Assembly: GCA_031292255.1 (NCBI GenBank)
Contig: JARLHN010000034.1
Coordinates: forward strand, 1-64,000
DNA: 64,000 nt
Source: Oryzomonas sp.
Lineage (GTDB): Bacteria > Desulfobacterota > Desulfuromonadia > Geobacterales > Pseudopelobacteraceae
Direction: 5' to 3'
Positions 32,250 to 40,838 of the stretch are shown piece after piece. The translations under genes and the position numbers were made by a program. Within the stretch, counting starts at the first letter, position 1. Each line of letters opens with the position of its first letter. The notes beneath the pieces are model-generated. The model was not told the DNA's origin and ran no database searches. It saw nothing but the letters and a program-made list of their open reading frames with translations.

Positions 32250-33514
32250 TTGGCCCCCGCAAGACAGGCCTGGTTCCTGCCCTTGTTTTTTGCCTTGTAG
32301 AGCGCTTCGTCGGCCGCCTTGAGCACGTCACGGGGTGTTCTGTGCCGTTCTCCCGGTTCGGCCACACCGATACTGACCGTAACCGATACCTCGCCGGAGT
32401 TGCGTGAACCGGAGCGGCGGCTCTTGCCCCGCTCCTCGTCCATGGGCCGGTTTTCCCCACGCAGCGCCATACGGTAATCGGCAATGGCCTGACGAAGACG
32501 TTCCAGGTGCGGGAGCGCCTCCTTGGCGCTCTTGCCGGGAAACAGCACCGTGAACTCTTCGCCGCCGTAGCGGAACGGGGAACCGCCTCCCGTCATATTC
32601 ATCATGCGTGCCCCCACCATCTTGAGCACCTGATCCCCCACATCGTGCCCATAGGTGTCATTGAAACCCTTGAAATGGTCCACATCCACCATGGCAATGG
32701 CGTAACGGCTCCCCAGGCCCGGCAATTGCTCGTTGAGCACGCGGCGGGAGAGCAGGCCGGTGAGATCGTCGCGGAATGCCATGTTGTAGGAGTCCTGGAT
32801 AACGGCCATGATCTGGATGAGGGCCGAAGCGGCGCAAAATGTCTCCGGCACATGAGGGGACCACATCCACCTGAACACGACGTAGAGGGTGACGCAGCAG
32901 GCAAACATGCTCCCCTCGATGGGGGAGCCGAGGGAAATGGCCCGCCGCAGGGCAACGCATGCCGCCAGGAGGATCAGGATCAGGCTCAGTTGCGGCATGG
33001 TGAAGCGCTCGAGCGCCGGCCAGTGGATGATCGGCCGCGTCAAGGCAACCCACAGGGAATGAAGGTCAAGGCGGACCGTTATCCACACCGCACCGATCTG
33101 CACGGCAACGAACACCAAGCGCATACGCCCCGCCGTACTCCAGAATCCCTTTTCGCTCATCAGGGCAATGAGCAGGATATTGAACGGCACGACAACCGCC
33201 AGGGTACGGTAGATCAGCCATGCCTCCGGGGTGTCGGTGCCCTGGGTGAGTTGGGTGCGAAAGAGGTAATAGCAGGCCCCAACGGCCAGCAGTGCGAGGA
33301 AGACCCGCCCCCGGCGGAAATGGCAGGCAAGGAGCATCCCCACGATGTGCAGCAGGTAGGGGGCAAGGGGCACCAAGTCCTGCTTTTCCGGAGAAAGCCG
33401 GGGGATCTGGAAGACGATGACCCAGGCGGCAAAAAGAACTGCCGTCGGGACAAGAATTGTGGAGAGCTTTCTGAGCATGGGAATGGCAAAGAATAGCACA
33501 AAGCCGGGCGGCAT
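32246..33514 (-). CDS. Membrane GGDEF protein (diguanylate cyclase)
   Basis: A 422-residue protein with six or seven hydrophobic segments over residues 15-225 (for example LSTILVPTAVLFAAWVIVFQ and LSLILILLAACVAL), then a GGDEF domain. Catalytic residues are intact: VDVDHFKGFND, GHDVGD and YGGEEF. No RxxD inhibitory site stands before the motif. Asp in GHDVGD implies c-di-GMP product. The start is uncertain: ATG 33514 or ATG 33478; neither has a strong ribosome-binding site, and the first lies within an inverted repeat. It overlaps dus by four bases. Confidence 0.87.
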   Translation of the reverse strand: MPPGFVLFFAIPMLRKLSTILVPTAVLFAAWVIVFQIPRLSPEKQDLVPLAPYLLHIVGMLLACHFRRGRVFLALLAVGACYYLFRTQLTQGTDTPEAWLIYRTLAVVVPFNILLIALMSEKGFWSTAGRMRLVFVAVQIGAVWITVRLDLHSLWVALTRPIIHWPALERFTMPQLSLILILLAACVALRRAISLGSPIEGSMFACCVTLYVVFRWMWSPHVPETFCAASALIQIMAVIQDSYNMAFRDDLTGLLSRRVLNEQLPGLGSRYAIAMVDVDHFKGFNDTYGHDVGDQVLKMVGARMMNMTGGGSPFRYGGEEFTVLFPGKSAKEALPHLERLRQAIADYRMALRGENRPMDEERGKSRRSGSRNSGEVSVTVSIGVAEPGERHRTPRDVLKAADEALYKAKNKGRNQACLAGAK

Positions 33515-33552
33515 CCAAGGTTCAATCTCTTGGTCCCGCTCGGCTTTGTGCC
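33495..33552. repeat. 17-bp inverted repeat at the start of the GGDEF gene
   Basis: AGCACAAAGCCGGGCGG (33495-33511) and, inverted, CCGCTCGGCTTTGTGCC (33536-33552) match at 15 of 17 positions around a 24-base spacer. It may be a hairpin or a regulator-binding site. Confidence 0.55.
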
Positions 33553-33621
33553 AAAAATAATTCTTGCCGGTATGCTATGGGTCTGCGCGCAATCAGTCGT
33601 TGTCCGCAGACGTGATCGTAA

Positions 33622-35001
33622 TCAGGCTCCTTTGCCGGGGCCGCGCCATGGGCGTCGTTTCTCGCTGCGTGCCGCCTCGGGCGAGGTGCCCGCTTTCGCC
33701 GTCGGTTGCGTCCGGGCATCTTTCGTTTCCTCGCCGGCTACCTCGCTCTTGGTCCTAAACGGCCCGGAACCCCTGACAGGACCTTTTGCCTGCTGCCTGG
33801 CGTCGGTTTTGGGGGCCGGGCGGCGGCTGCCCTGCTCATGGGGATGTCTCTTGAACTCCTCGTCCTTAAGGGGAGACGGGACTTTGTAGTCAAAATCCGG
33901 CAGCGTCTTCCGCTCTATCTGTTTGCCCAGAAGTTTTTCAAGCGTCTTTATGGAGCCGGTGTCATCCCCGGTAACGAACGTTATCGCCTCCCCGGTGCGC
34001 TCCGCTCTGCCGGTCCGCCCGATCCTGTGCACGTAAAATTCGGCCGTCTCCGGCATGTCAAGGTTCAGGACCAATCCTATCAATGACACGTCGATCCCAC
34101 GGGCAGCGATATCGGTGGCAACCAGGATCCGGTACGAGCCGTCCCTGAATCCATCCATGGCTTCCTGGCGACGGTTCTGGGAGAGGTTGCCCTGCAGTGA
34201 CGCCGCCTGGTAGCCGGCCTTGACCAGCAGTTCGCCAACCCTTTTGGCCCGGTGTTTTGTCCTGGTGAAAACCAGCACGGAACCTTCGGTATGATTTTCC
34301 AGTATCTTCATCAACAGGGCCGTTTTCAGGTGCTGTGCGACAGGATACAGGGCGTGCCGCACCGTGGCGGCGGGTTTGATCTTGTCGACCTGCACGGTCA
34401 CAGGGCTCTTCAGCATCTCTTCAGCCAGTTTTCGGATCTCGTCCGGCATGGTTGCCGAGAAAAGCAGGGTCTGCCTTTGGGGGGGAAGTTTCTGCAAAAT
34501 CTTCTTGATTGTGGGTAGAAATCCCATGTCGAACATCTGGTCCGCCTCGTCAAGGACGAGCACCTCGACGTTGTTGAGCAGAGCCACCCCTTGCTGCATG
34601 AGGTCCAGCAACCGTCCCGGGCACGCCACGATGATCTCGGTGCCTCTTTTGAGGGCGGCAACCTGGGGCAGTTGACCGACACCGCCGTAAATCGTTGCGC
34701 TTTTCAGGCCGGTCTGGCCGGCGAACAGCCGGAAGGATGCCTCGATCTGCTCAGCGAGTTCCCGCGTCGGGGCGATGACCAGTGCACGGGTCACATGACG
34801 TGGCCCTTTGCTCAGCCGGTCGAGTATGGGCAGGGCAAAGGCGGCGGTCTTGCCGGTCCCGGTCTGGGCCAGGCCGAGCACGTCGCGGCCCTCCATGACT
34901 ATGGGTATGGCTTCTTTCTGGATTGGTGTCGGGTGCGAATAGCCTGCCTCGCGTATACCGGCTGACACTGCCGGGTGAAACTTGAAATGGGTGAATCCCA
35001 T
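33622..35001 (-). CDS. rhlE-like: DEAD-box RNA helicase (RhlE-like)
   Basis: A 459-residue helicase. Motifs in order: Q motif (FHPAVSAGIREAGYSHPTPIQ), AQTGTGKT, PTRELAEQ, VLDEADQMFDMGF, FSATMP, VLVFTRTKHRA, VATDIAARGIDV and HRIGRTGRAERTG. After about residue 365 comes a basic, low-complexity tail (KTDARQQAKG..., ending EKRRPWRGPGKGA), as in RhlE/CsdA relatives that use it for RNA binding. GAGAGG precedes the ATG. The leader upstream contains an intrinsic terminator. Confidence 0.93.
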   Translation of the reverse strand: MGFTHFKFHPAVSAGIREAGYSHPTPIQKEAIPIVMEGRDVLGLAQTGTGKTAAFALPILDRLSKGPRHVTRALVIAPTRELAEQIEASFRLFAGQTGLKSATIYGGVGQLPQVAALKRGTEIIVACPGRLLDLMQQGVALLNNVEVLVLDEADQMFDMGFLPTIKKILQKLPPQRQTLLFSATMPDEIRKLAEEMLKSPVTVQVDKIKPAATVRHALYPVAQHLKTALLMKILENHTEGSVLVFTRTKHRAKRVGELLVKAGYQAASLQGNLSQNRRQEAMDGFRDGSYRILVATDIAARGIDVSLIGLVLNLDMPETAEFYVHRIGRTGRAERTGEAITFVTGDDTGSIKTLEKLLGKQIERKTLPDFDYKVPSPLKDEEFKRHPHEQGSRRPAPKTDARQQAKGPVRGSGPFRTKSEVAGEETKDARTQPTAKAGTSPEAARSEKRRPWRGPGKGA

Positions 35002-35029
35002 AATTGCCTCTCTCTTCTTTCTATTGTGC

Positions 35030-35056
35030 AAAAAAAAACCCCGGCAAATTCCGGGG
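35030..35056 (-). terminator. Intrinsic terminator within the helicase leader (attenuator candidate)
   Basis: CCCCGG/CCGGGG (35039-35044 and 35051-35056) with loop CAAATT; on the minus strand nine U residues follow. It lies only 28 bases before the helicase ATG and downstream of the predicted promoter, so expression requires read-through. Confidence 0.8.
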
Positions 35057-35097
35057 CCTACGATAACGTGATATCCGCGGTACTGCTAATTACCGCA

Positions 35098-35127
35098 ACT
35101 ATAGCAGTGCTTGACAGGCTTTGTCAA
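35098..35127 (-). promoter_or_regulatory. Predicted sigma-70 promoter of the helicase
   Basis: TTGACA (35122-35127) and TATAGT (35098-35103) on the minus strand, spacer 18. The predicted transcript would start near 35091, about 35 bases before the terminator stem. Confidence 0.6.
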
Positions 35128-35150
35128 GCGGTCAATTGGGAGGGTGTCTC

Positions 35151-35178
35151 GTGGAGGCGGCCTGCAGGCCGCCTCCAC
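35151..35178. terminator. Perfect 28-bp palindrome after slyD
   Basis: GTGGAGGCGGCC TGCA GGCCGCCTCCAC is self-complementary. It lies 25 bases past the slyD stop but lacks a T tract, so it is either a Rho-linked mRNA-end hairpin or a REP-like sequence. Confidence 0.5.
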
Positions 35179-35202
35179 GTGCGATGATGTGTGCCCCTCT
35201 CG

Positions 35203-35709
35203 CTACAGTATCTCCAGCAGCGACACTTCAAAGGTGAGATTCTCTCCGGCCAGGGGATGGTTGGCGTCGAAGGTGACGCTTTCCGCGTTTGCCTCAATGA
35301 CCGACACGCCCAACTCCTCTTCATCCTCATTGGCGAGCACGAGTTCGTCGCCGACCACCGGGTCGAGATCGTCCGGGAGGTCGCCGCGCGGTACGGTGAA
35401 GACCCGCTCCTTGTCGTAGTCGCCAAAGGCGTCCGCGGCCGGAATGACGACGGTCTTCTTATCGCCCGGAGCCATGCCGACCAGGGCTTCGTCGATCAAG
35501 GGGAACAGCTCCCCCGCTCCGATGGTCAGCACCATCGGCCCGGTTTCGCAGCCGCAACCGCAATCGTCATCGCCGCAGTCGCCATCTTCCTCGCAACCGC
35601 AATCCTCGGTGTCGCACTCGCTCTCCAGAGTTGAATCAAAAACGGTACCATCTTCCAGCGTGCCGGTGTAGTCGATCTTAACCTTGTCGCCTTGTTTTGC
35701 CTGTGCCAT
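35203..35709 (-). CDS. slyD: SlyD-like FKBP isomerase with cysteine-rich insert
   Basis: A 168-residue FKBP/SlyD protein. The FKBP part has VKIDYTGTLEDGTVFDST and, after the insert, GAGELFPLIDEALVGMAPGDKK and the IF-domain region. Residues about 32-57 form an insert with seven Cys and many acidic residues: CDTEDCGCEEDGDCGDDDCG then CGC. In E. coli SlyD the metal-binding stretch is at the C terminus, not here. The insert should bind metal (Ni, Zn or Cu), which is inference. The ATG is preceded by AAAGGCATC. It is followed by the 35151-35178 palindrome. Confidence 0.88.
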   Translation of the reverse strand: MAQAKQGDKVKIDYTGTLEDGTVFDSTLESECDTEDCGCEEDGDCGDDDCGCGCETGPMVLTIGAGELFPLIDEALVGMAPGDKKTVVIPAADAFGDYDKERVFTVPRGDLPDDLDPVVGDELVLANEDEEELGVSVIEANAESVTFDANHPLAGENLTFEVSLLEIL

Positions 35710-35858
35710 GTGTGATGCCTTTCCTGTACAATTAATGCGGCTGGATCGCCGTTGTCTCTCCTTATAAGGTACGAGAGAATGCGGCCATTCGTCTACAAAA
35801 ATCGTGCAACCCCCCGTAACGGGCGGATAGTTGGGGCAACGGCCGTTGAAAATCCCCG

Positions 35859-37268
35859 TTATGAGACGAGGAAGGCGGAAATGGCGGCTGCCGCCTGTTT
35901 GCCGTCCCCCATGGCCAGGATGACGGTTGCCCCGCCCCGGACGATGTCGCCGCCGGCAAAGACGCCTGCCAGATTGGTAAGGCCGCTTTCGTCGGCAACG
36001 ATGTTGCCCCACTTGTTCAGGGCCAGATCGGGAGCGGTTGCCGTCAGGAGCGGATTAGCCCCTGTGCCGACGGCATTAACCACCACATCGGCCGGGATGT
36101 CGTACTCGGTGCCTTCCACCGGTACCGGCTTGCGCCGGCCCGAGGCGTCCGGTTCACCCAGTTCCATGTGCCGGCAGCGCAGGGCGGCGACCCATCCGTC
36201 ATTTTCGCTGAGAATGGCCACCGGTGCGGTCAGCATGAGAAATTCCACACCCTCCTCTTTGGCGTGCTTGATCTCCTCCACGCGGGCCGGCATCTCGGCC
36301 TCGCTACGGCGATAGATGATCATGGCCCGTTCCGCGCCCAGCCGCCGGGCGGTCCTCACGCAGTCCATGGCCGTGTTGCCGCCGCCGATAACGGCCACGT
36401 TGCGCCCCTTTATGATCGGCGTGGCGGCCTCAGCCCGGCGCCCGGCCCCCATCAGGTTGATCCGGGTCAGGTATTCATTGGCCGAGTAGACACCCTTCAG
36501 GTTTTCGCCCGGGATGTTGAGCATGGTCGGCAGGCCGGCGCCGTTGGCGATGAATACCGCGTCGAACTTCTGACGCAGTTGGGCCAGGGTGAGTGTCTTG
36601 CCGATGATCACGTTGCACTCGATCTCCACGTCCATGGCGCGCAAGCGGTCAACCTCGGCATCGATGATCGCCTTGGGGAGACGGAATTCGGGGATGCCGT
36701 AGCGCAATACCCCACCGGTGTCGTGCAGTGCCTCGAAGATCACCACGCCATGGCCTAAGCGGGCCAGTTCGCCGGCCGCGGTAAGCCCGGCCGGGCCGCA
36801 CCCTGCGATGGCGATCCGTTTGCCGGTAGGGGGAGGCGGCTTTTCCATGCCGAGTTGGATGGCGTTCTCCATGGCCCAGTCAGCGACGAAACGCTCCAGG
36901 TAGCCAATGGCGACGGCCTCGCCCTTGATCCCCCGCACGCATTTGGCCTCGCACTGCGTCTCCTGGGGGCAGACTCGCCCGCAGACGGCTGGCAGTGCGT
37001 TATCGTACCGGAGGATGCGGGCCGCGCCGGCCAAGTCGTTTTCCGCCACCCGGCCGATGAATTCGGGGATGGAGACTCCTACCGGACACCCCTCCACGCA
37101 TTGCCGGTTCTTGCACTGGATGCAGCGCTGGGCTTCGCGTAGCGCATCGTCCGACCCAAGCCCGCGGTTGACCTCTTCAAAGTTGGAACTGCGCACCGTT
37201 GCCGCCAATTCCGGCATCCTGACCCGCCCGATGGCGAGACGTTCCCTGGTTGTCATGGTTGTCGTCAT
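35859..37268 (-). CDS. gltA: NfnB/GltA-type NAD(P)H-dependent flavoprotein, large subunit
   Basis: A 469-residue protein: an N-terminal Fe-S domain with CIQCKNRQCVEGCP and CGRVCPQETQCEAKC (two [4Fe-4S] sites), then an FAD-binding GCGPAGLTAAGELARLGH and an NADPH-binding VIGGGNTAMDCVRTARRLG. It matches the small subunit of glutamate synthase (GltA/GltD) and NfnB/SudA. Adjacent to an NfnA-type gene with ATGA overlap, the pair fits NADH-dependent ferredoxin:NADP+ oxidoreductase or sulfide dehydrogenase. No glutamate synthase large subunit lies nearby, which favours Nfn/Sud. Confidence 0.88.
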   Translation of the reverse strand: MTTTMTTRERLAIGRVRMPELAATVRSSNFEEVNRGLGSDDALREAQRCIQCKNRQCVEGCPVGVSIPEFIGRVAENDLAGAARILRYDNALPAVCGRVCPQETQCEAKCVRGIKGEAVAIGYLERFVADWAMENAIQLGMEKPPPPTGKRIAIAGCGPAGLTAAGELARLGHGVVIFEALHDTGGVLRYGIPEFRLPKAIIDAEVDRLRAMDVEIECNVIIGKTLTLAQLRQKFDAVFIANGAGLPTMLNIPGENLKGVYSANEYLTRINLMGAGRRAEAATPIIKGRNVAVIGGGNTAMDCVRTARRLGAERAMIIYRRSEAEMPARVEEIKHAKEEGVEFLMLTAPVAILSENDGWVAALRCRHMELGEPDASGRRKPVPVEGTEYDIPADVVVNAVGTGANPLLTATAPDLALNKWGNIVADESGLTNLAGVFAGGDIVRGGATVILAMGDGKQAAAAISAFLVS

Positions 37269-38098
37269 GGCTGCACCTGCCTGTTCAATCTGCAATTGGC
37301 CGCTTCGTGGCTGCGATAGGTGGAAAGACGGTCAAAGAGGTTTTCGAAGTCTACTTTGTGGCCGTCGAATTCAGGCCCGTCCACGCAGGCGAAACGCGGC
37401 TCGCCTTCCACCAGTACGCGACATCCGCCGCACATGCCGGTCCCGTCGATCATGATCGGGTTGAGGCTGACGATCGTCGTGATGCCCTGGGGGCGGGTCA
37501 GTTCGGTCACGGCTCGCATCATCGGCACCGGACCGATGGCGAAAACCGCCTGGGGACAGGTGGCCGGATCGGCCATCAAATCCGCCAGCGCGGCGGTAAC
37601 GAACCCCTTGCGCCCCATGCTGCCATCCTCGGTGGTGATCAACACCTCCTTGGAAATGGCCGACAACTCATGTTTCAATATGATGAAGGCGTCGGCGCGG
37701 CCGCCGATGATGGTGGTCACGTCGTTGCCGGCTTCGGCGAGCGCCTTGGCCAGGGGATAGAGGACTGCCGTTCCGACGCCGCCTCCTATGCAGGCCACCC
37801 GACCCCACTGCTCGATATGGGTCGGCAGGCCGAGTGGCCCGGCCACGTCGCGCAGAAAACCGCCGACGGGTGTGGCGACGATCGTGCGCGTCGATGCGCC
37901 GATGGCCTGAACGAAAAGGGTGATGGTGCCGACTGCGTTGTCGGCGTCGCCGATGGTCAGGGGAATGCGCTCTTCTTCCGGTGCTGAACGGACGATGACG
38001 AACTGTCCCGGTTTTCGGGACGCCGCCACCCGTGGGGCTCTGACCACCATGCGGTGGAGAGAGGGTGCAAGGATGTCGTTGCTTACGACTTCAAACAT
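37265..38098 (-). CDS. NfnA/SudB-type FAD/NAD-binding flavoprotein, small subunit
   Basis: A 277-residue FNR-like protein: FAD-binding beta barrel (PGQFVIVRSAPEEERIPLTI), an NAD-binding domain (CIGGGVGTAVLYPLAKAL), and a C-terminal [2Fe-2S] site of four Cys in GTGMCGGCRVLVEGEPRFAC plus the preceding region. Family members are NfnA and dihydroorotate dehydrogenase electron-transfer subunits. ATG 38098 (MFEVVSND) is chosen over an upstream codon because the family begins there. It overlaps the larger subunit by four bases. Confidence 0.88.
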   Translation of the reverse strand: MFEVVSNDILAPSLHRMVVRAPRVAASRKPGQFVIVRSAPEEERIPLTIGDADNAVGTITLFVQAIGASTRTIVATPVGGFLRDVAGPLGLPTHIEQWGRVACIGGGVGTAVLYPLAKALAEAGNDVTTIIGGRADAFIILKHELSAISKEVLITTEDGSMGRKGFVTAALADLMADPATCPQAVFAIGPVPMMRAVTELTRPQGITTIVSLNPIMIDGTGMCGGCRVLVEGEPRFACVDGPEFDGHKVDFENLFDRLSTYRSHEAANCRLNRQVQP

Positions 38099-38450
38099 GT
38101 CGATACCTGCCCAAATGAGATATGCGGCCAATGGCCGACCTTATTGGATGGTAAACGACGGAACCAAAGAAATACAAGATTGTATACGGTATACAGTTTA
38201 AAGTTGATATTATGTATTGATATGAATATGTTGACTCGTAATAAAAATTATTTTTTTGAAGTGGTCACTCCGGCCGCGCAGGGCTGCCCGGCGAGGGCGC
38301 CCTTGACCCGCCGTTCGTGCCGATGGAGCGCAATGCCTGGGTGGTTGGCAATGGGGCGGCCGTCGTGGTAGACTTTAATGCCTTTATTTGGAATTGGTAT
38401 AAATGGCGTGGGGCATGCCAAGGAAAGACGGAAGGAAAGGAGACGCTACC
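38099..38450. promoter_or_regulatory. Divergent region between nfnA and cupin gene
   Basis: The left half (38150-38260) is AT-rich and probably carries the nfnA promoter. At 38387-38402 is a solo TTTGGAATTGGTATAA, the end motif of the repeat at 11863-11977. I see no convincing gene. Confidence 0.4.
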
Positions 38451-38777
38451 GTGGGCACATTCATCGACACCGGTACACAGGAGTGGGAGACGGTACGGCC
38501 GGACGTTGCCCAAGGGGTGCTGGGCCTGACCATCCTGAACGTTGGGGTCAAGGTGACCGTCACCCGCGTCCTGCCGGGAAACGGTTTTGCCGCGCATCAC
38601 GACACCTATGGGCACCTGCTCTATTTTATGTCCGGTTCGGGCGTCGTCGGGGTGAGCGGTGACGAAGCTCCCATACGGCAGGGGCTGGCGGTCCGCATCC
38701 AGGCGGGGGAAGAACATTATTACCGCAATACCGGGGACGATGAGCTTACCCTGCTGTCGGTCAACATCCCCGCTTAA
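38451..38777 (+). CDS. Cupin-domain protein
   Basis: A 108-residue single-domain cupin. Motif 1 is visible as GNGFAAHHDTYGHLLYFMSGSGVVGVSG (HH...H type metal ligands) and motif 2 as QAGEEHYYRNTGDDELTLL. Small cupins of this type are often dioxygenase- or isomerase-like, or sensors; no substrate can be assigned. The GTG at 38451 is eight bases behind GGAG; the frame opens 48 bases earlier at an ATG without a ribosome-binding site. Confidence 0.8.
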   Translation: MGTFIDTGTQEWETVRPDVAQGVLGLTILNVGVKVTVTRVLPGNGFAAHHDTYGHLLYFMSGSGVVGVSGDEAPIRQGLAVRIQAGEEHYYRNTGDDELTLLSVNIPA

Positions 38778-38847
38778 TGTGCTATAATCAGTTTCAGGGC
38801 GGATTTGGATTATAGCATCAAGCCGTATCCCAAAGGAGGAATACGCC

Positions 38848-40305
38848 ATGTCCCTTCCTCCCCAACTGCGCAGGGTCTCTCCCACGGTTTGGGAGCTCCC
38901 CGTGTCATACAAGGACGGCATGCTGGTCCCGGCCCGGATCATCGCAACGGAAGGGCTGTTGGCCGGCATGGAGGCGGGGGTCTTCGAGCAGGCGGCCAAC
39001 GTGGCCTGTCTGCCCGGCATCCTGAAATACGCCTTCTGCATGCCCGACGGCCACTGGGGCTACGGTTTTCCCATCGGCGGCGTGGCGGCCATGGACCCGG
39101 CCAGCGGCGTGATCTCCCCCGGCGGGATCGGTTTCGACATCAACTGCGGCATGCGTCTGGTGCTGACCACCCTGACCGAGGAAGAGGTGCGGCCGCGGTT
39201 GCACCAACTGGTGGACCTGATGTTTGCCCGCATCCCCACCGGGGTCGGCTGCACCGGCTTTGTGCGCTGCTCCCGCAGCGAGTTCCGCCATGTGCTGGAG
39301 AAGGGCTCCCGTTGGTGCCTGGAGAAAGGCTACGCCTGGCCCGAGGACCTGGAGATGACCGAGGAGGGGGGCTGCTTCGGCGGCGCCGATCCCGATGCGG
39401 TCAGCGACAAGGCCATCGAGCGCGGCTTTGACCAGATAGGAACCTTAGGCTCCGGCAACCACTACTGCGAAATCCAGGTGGCGCGGCCCGAAAACATCTT
39501 CGATGCAGCCACTGCGCGCGCTTTCGGCATCACCATCCCCAACCAGGTGGTGGTCATGTTCCATTGCGGCAGCCGCGGTTTCGGCCACCAGGTCGCGACC
39601 GACTACCTGCAGAGCTTCCTGCGGGTTATGGCCACCAAGTACGGAATCAAGCTCCATGACCGTGAACTGGCCTGCGCCCCGTTCCGTTCCCCTGAGGGGC
39701 AGGCCTACTTCGCAGCCATGAAATGCGCCGTCAACATGGGCTTCGCAAACCGTCAGGTGATCCTGCATCGCCTGCGTGAAGTATTCTCCCAGGTATTCCA
39801 CCGCTCTCCCGAGGACCTGGGGATGCGCATGGTCTACGACGTGGCCCACAACACCGCCAAGTTGGAGCATCACACGGTGGACGGCAGGATGAAGGAGGTG
39901 CTGGTGCATCGCAAGGGCGCCACCCGTTCATTCGGCCCCGGCATGGCCGGCATCCCCGAGTGCTACCGCGAGACCGGCCAGCCGGTAATCATCGGCGGCA
40001 GCATGGAGACCGGTTCCTATCTGCTGGCGGGAGAGGCGGGGGCGGCTGCCACCTTTTTCACCACGGCCCATGGCAGCGGACGCACCATGAGCCGCCACCA
40101 GGCCAAAAAGATGGTCAAGGGGCAGAAACTTTTAGGCGAGATGGAGCAGCGGGGAATCTACGTACGCACCGACTCCTGGGGCGGCCTGGCCGAAGAGGCC
40201 GGCTTTGCCTACAAGGATATCGACCAGGTTACCGCTGCCACCGAAGAGGCCGGCCTGTCCCGCCGGGTGGTCAAGCTGGTGCCGATCGGGAATATCAAGG
40301 GGTAG
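38848..40305 (+). CDS. rtcB: RNA-splicing ligase RtcB
   Basis: A 485-residue RtcB. It has the metal-binding GGIGFDINCGMRL (Cys ligand), LGSGNHYCEIQV, MFHCGSRGFGHQ, and the GMP-acceptor His in FFTTAHGSGRTMSRHQAKK. Length matches bacterial RtcB (about 470-490). It joins 2',3'-cyclic phosphate or 3'-phosphate ends to 5'-OH ends of RNA using GTP. Archease, which helps RtcB turn over, starts ten bases downstream, so both are probably one transcript. AAGGAGG precedes the ATG. Confidence 0.95.
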   Translation: MSLPPQLRRVSPTVWELPVSYKDGMLVPARIIATEGLLAGMEAGVFEQAANVACLPGILKYAFCMPDGHWGYGFPIGGVAAMDPASGVISPGGIGFDINCGMRLVLTTLTEEEVRPRLHQLVDLMFARIPTGVGCTGFVRCSRSEFRHVLEKGSRWCLEKGYAWPEDLEMTEEGGCFGGADPDAVSDKAIERGFDQIGTLGSGNHYCEIQVARPENIFDAATARAFGITIPNQVVVMFHCGSRGFGHQVATDYLQSFLRVMATKYGIKLHDRELACAPFRSPEGQAYFAAMKCAVNMGFANRQVILHRLREVFSQVFHRSPEDLGMRMVYDVAHNTAKLEHHTVDGRMKEVLVHRKGATRSFGPGMAGIPECYRETGQPVIIGGSMETGSYLLAGEAGAAATFFTTAHGSGRTMSRHQAKKMVKGQKLLGEMEQRGIYVRTDSWGGLAEEAGFAYKDIDQVTAATEEAGLSRRVVKLVPIGNIKG

Positions 40306-40315
40306 TTCGCTGGCC

Positions 40316-40747
40316 ATGCCCTACAAATTTCTTGACGACATCGCCACGGCCGACGTGGCCTTCGAGGCGTGGGGAGACACGCGGGAAGAGCTGTTTGCGG
40401 CTGGCGCCGATGCCCTGCTGCATACCATGGTCCATGATCCCGAGGCCGTGGAACGCCGGGAAGAGATGACCGTCACGGTGGAGGATGATGCTCTGGACCT
40501 GCTGCTCTTTTCATTTCTTCAGGAGCTGGTCTTTCTCAAGGATGCCCGGCGGCTGCTGTTGCACCCGGAGAGGGTGAGGATCGCCGAGAACGACGGCCGC
40601 TACCGGCTGGAATCGGTCTTGCGGGGCGAGAGGATCGACCGGCAGCGCCACCCCCTGGTGGTGGACGTAAAGGCCGCCACCCTGCATCGTTTACGGGTCG
40701 CCTGCAAGTCCGAAATCTGGCGCGCCGTGGTGGTGCTGGATGTGTAA
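40316..40747 (+). CDS. Archease
   Basis: A 143-residue archease (MTH1598/Tma domain): YKFLDDIATADVAFEAWGDTREELFAAGADALL carries the conserved acidic residue pair, and DLLLFSFLQELVFLKD and VDVKAATLHRLRV are also typical. Archease promotes guanylylation and multiple turnover of RtcB. The position directly after rtcB supports the pairing. The ribosome-binding site is not obvious, suggesting translational coupling. Confidence 0.92.
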   Translation: MPYKFLDDIATADVAFEAWGDTREELFAAGADALLHTMVHDPEAVERREEMTVTVEDDALDLLLFSFLQELVFLKDARRLLLHPERVRIAENDGRYRLESVLRGERIDRQRHPLVVDVKAATLHRLRVACKSEIWRAVVVLDV

Positions 40748-40838
40748 TCTCGATCAGCCGCATCGCTTGCCGCTCGTCCCTGTTGGGGTATAATGCACTA
40801 ACCGAGTAATTTCCCGTCATGAACAGTGAGGAGATGCC

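Noticed and set aside
30885-32300. Plus-strand frame of 471 codons over the dus gene
   Set aside because: The minus strand encodes a Dus enzyme with its catalytic motif; the plus frame shows no domain and no ribosome-binding site.
15169-33514. A cGAMP-producing (Hypr) GGDEF enzyme to match the riboswitch
   Set aside because: Both complete GGDEF domains (18129-19295 and 32246-33514) keep Asp in GHxxGD, the base-reading position where Hypr enzymes carry Ser, so neither looks like a cGAMP synthase.
31212-33514. Long antisense frames with Arg/Gly/Pro-rich translations in dus and GGDEF
   Set aside because: Their composition is that of complementary GC-rich codons, and each overlaps a gene with intact catalytic motifs.
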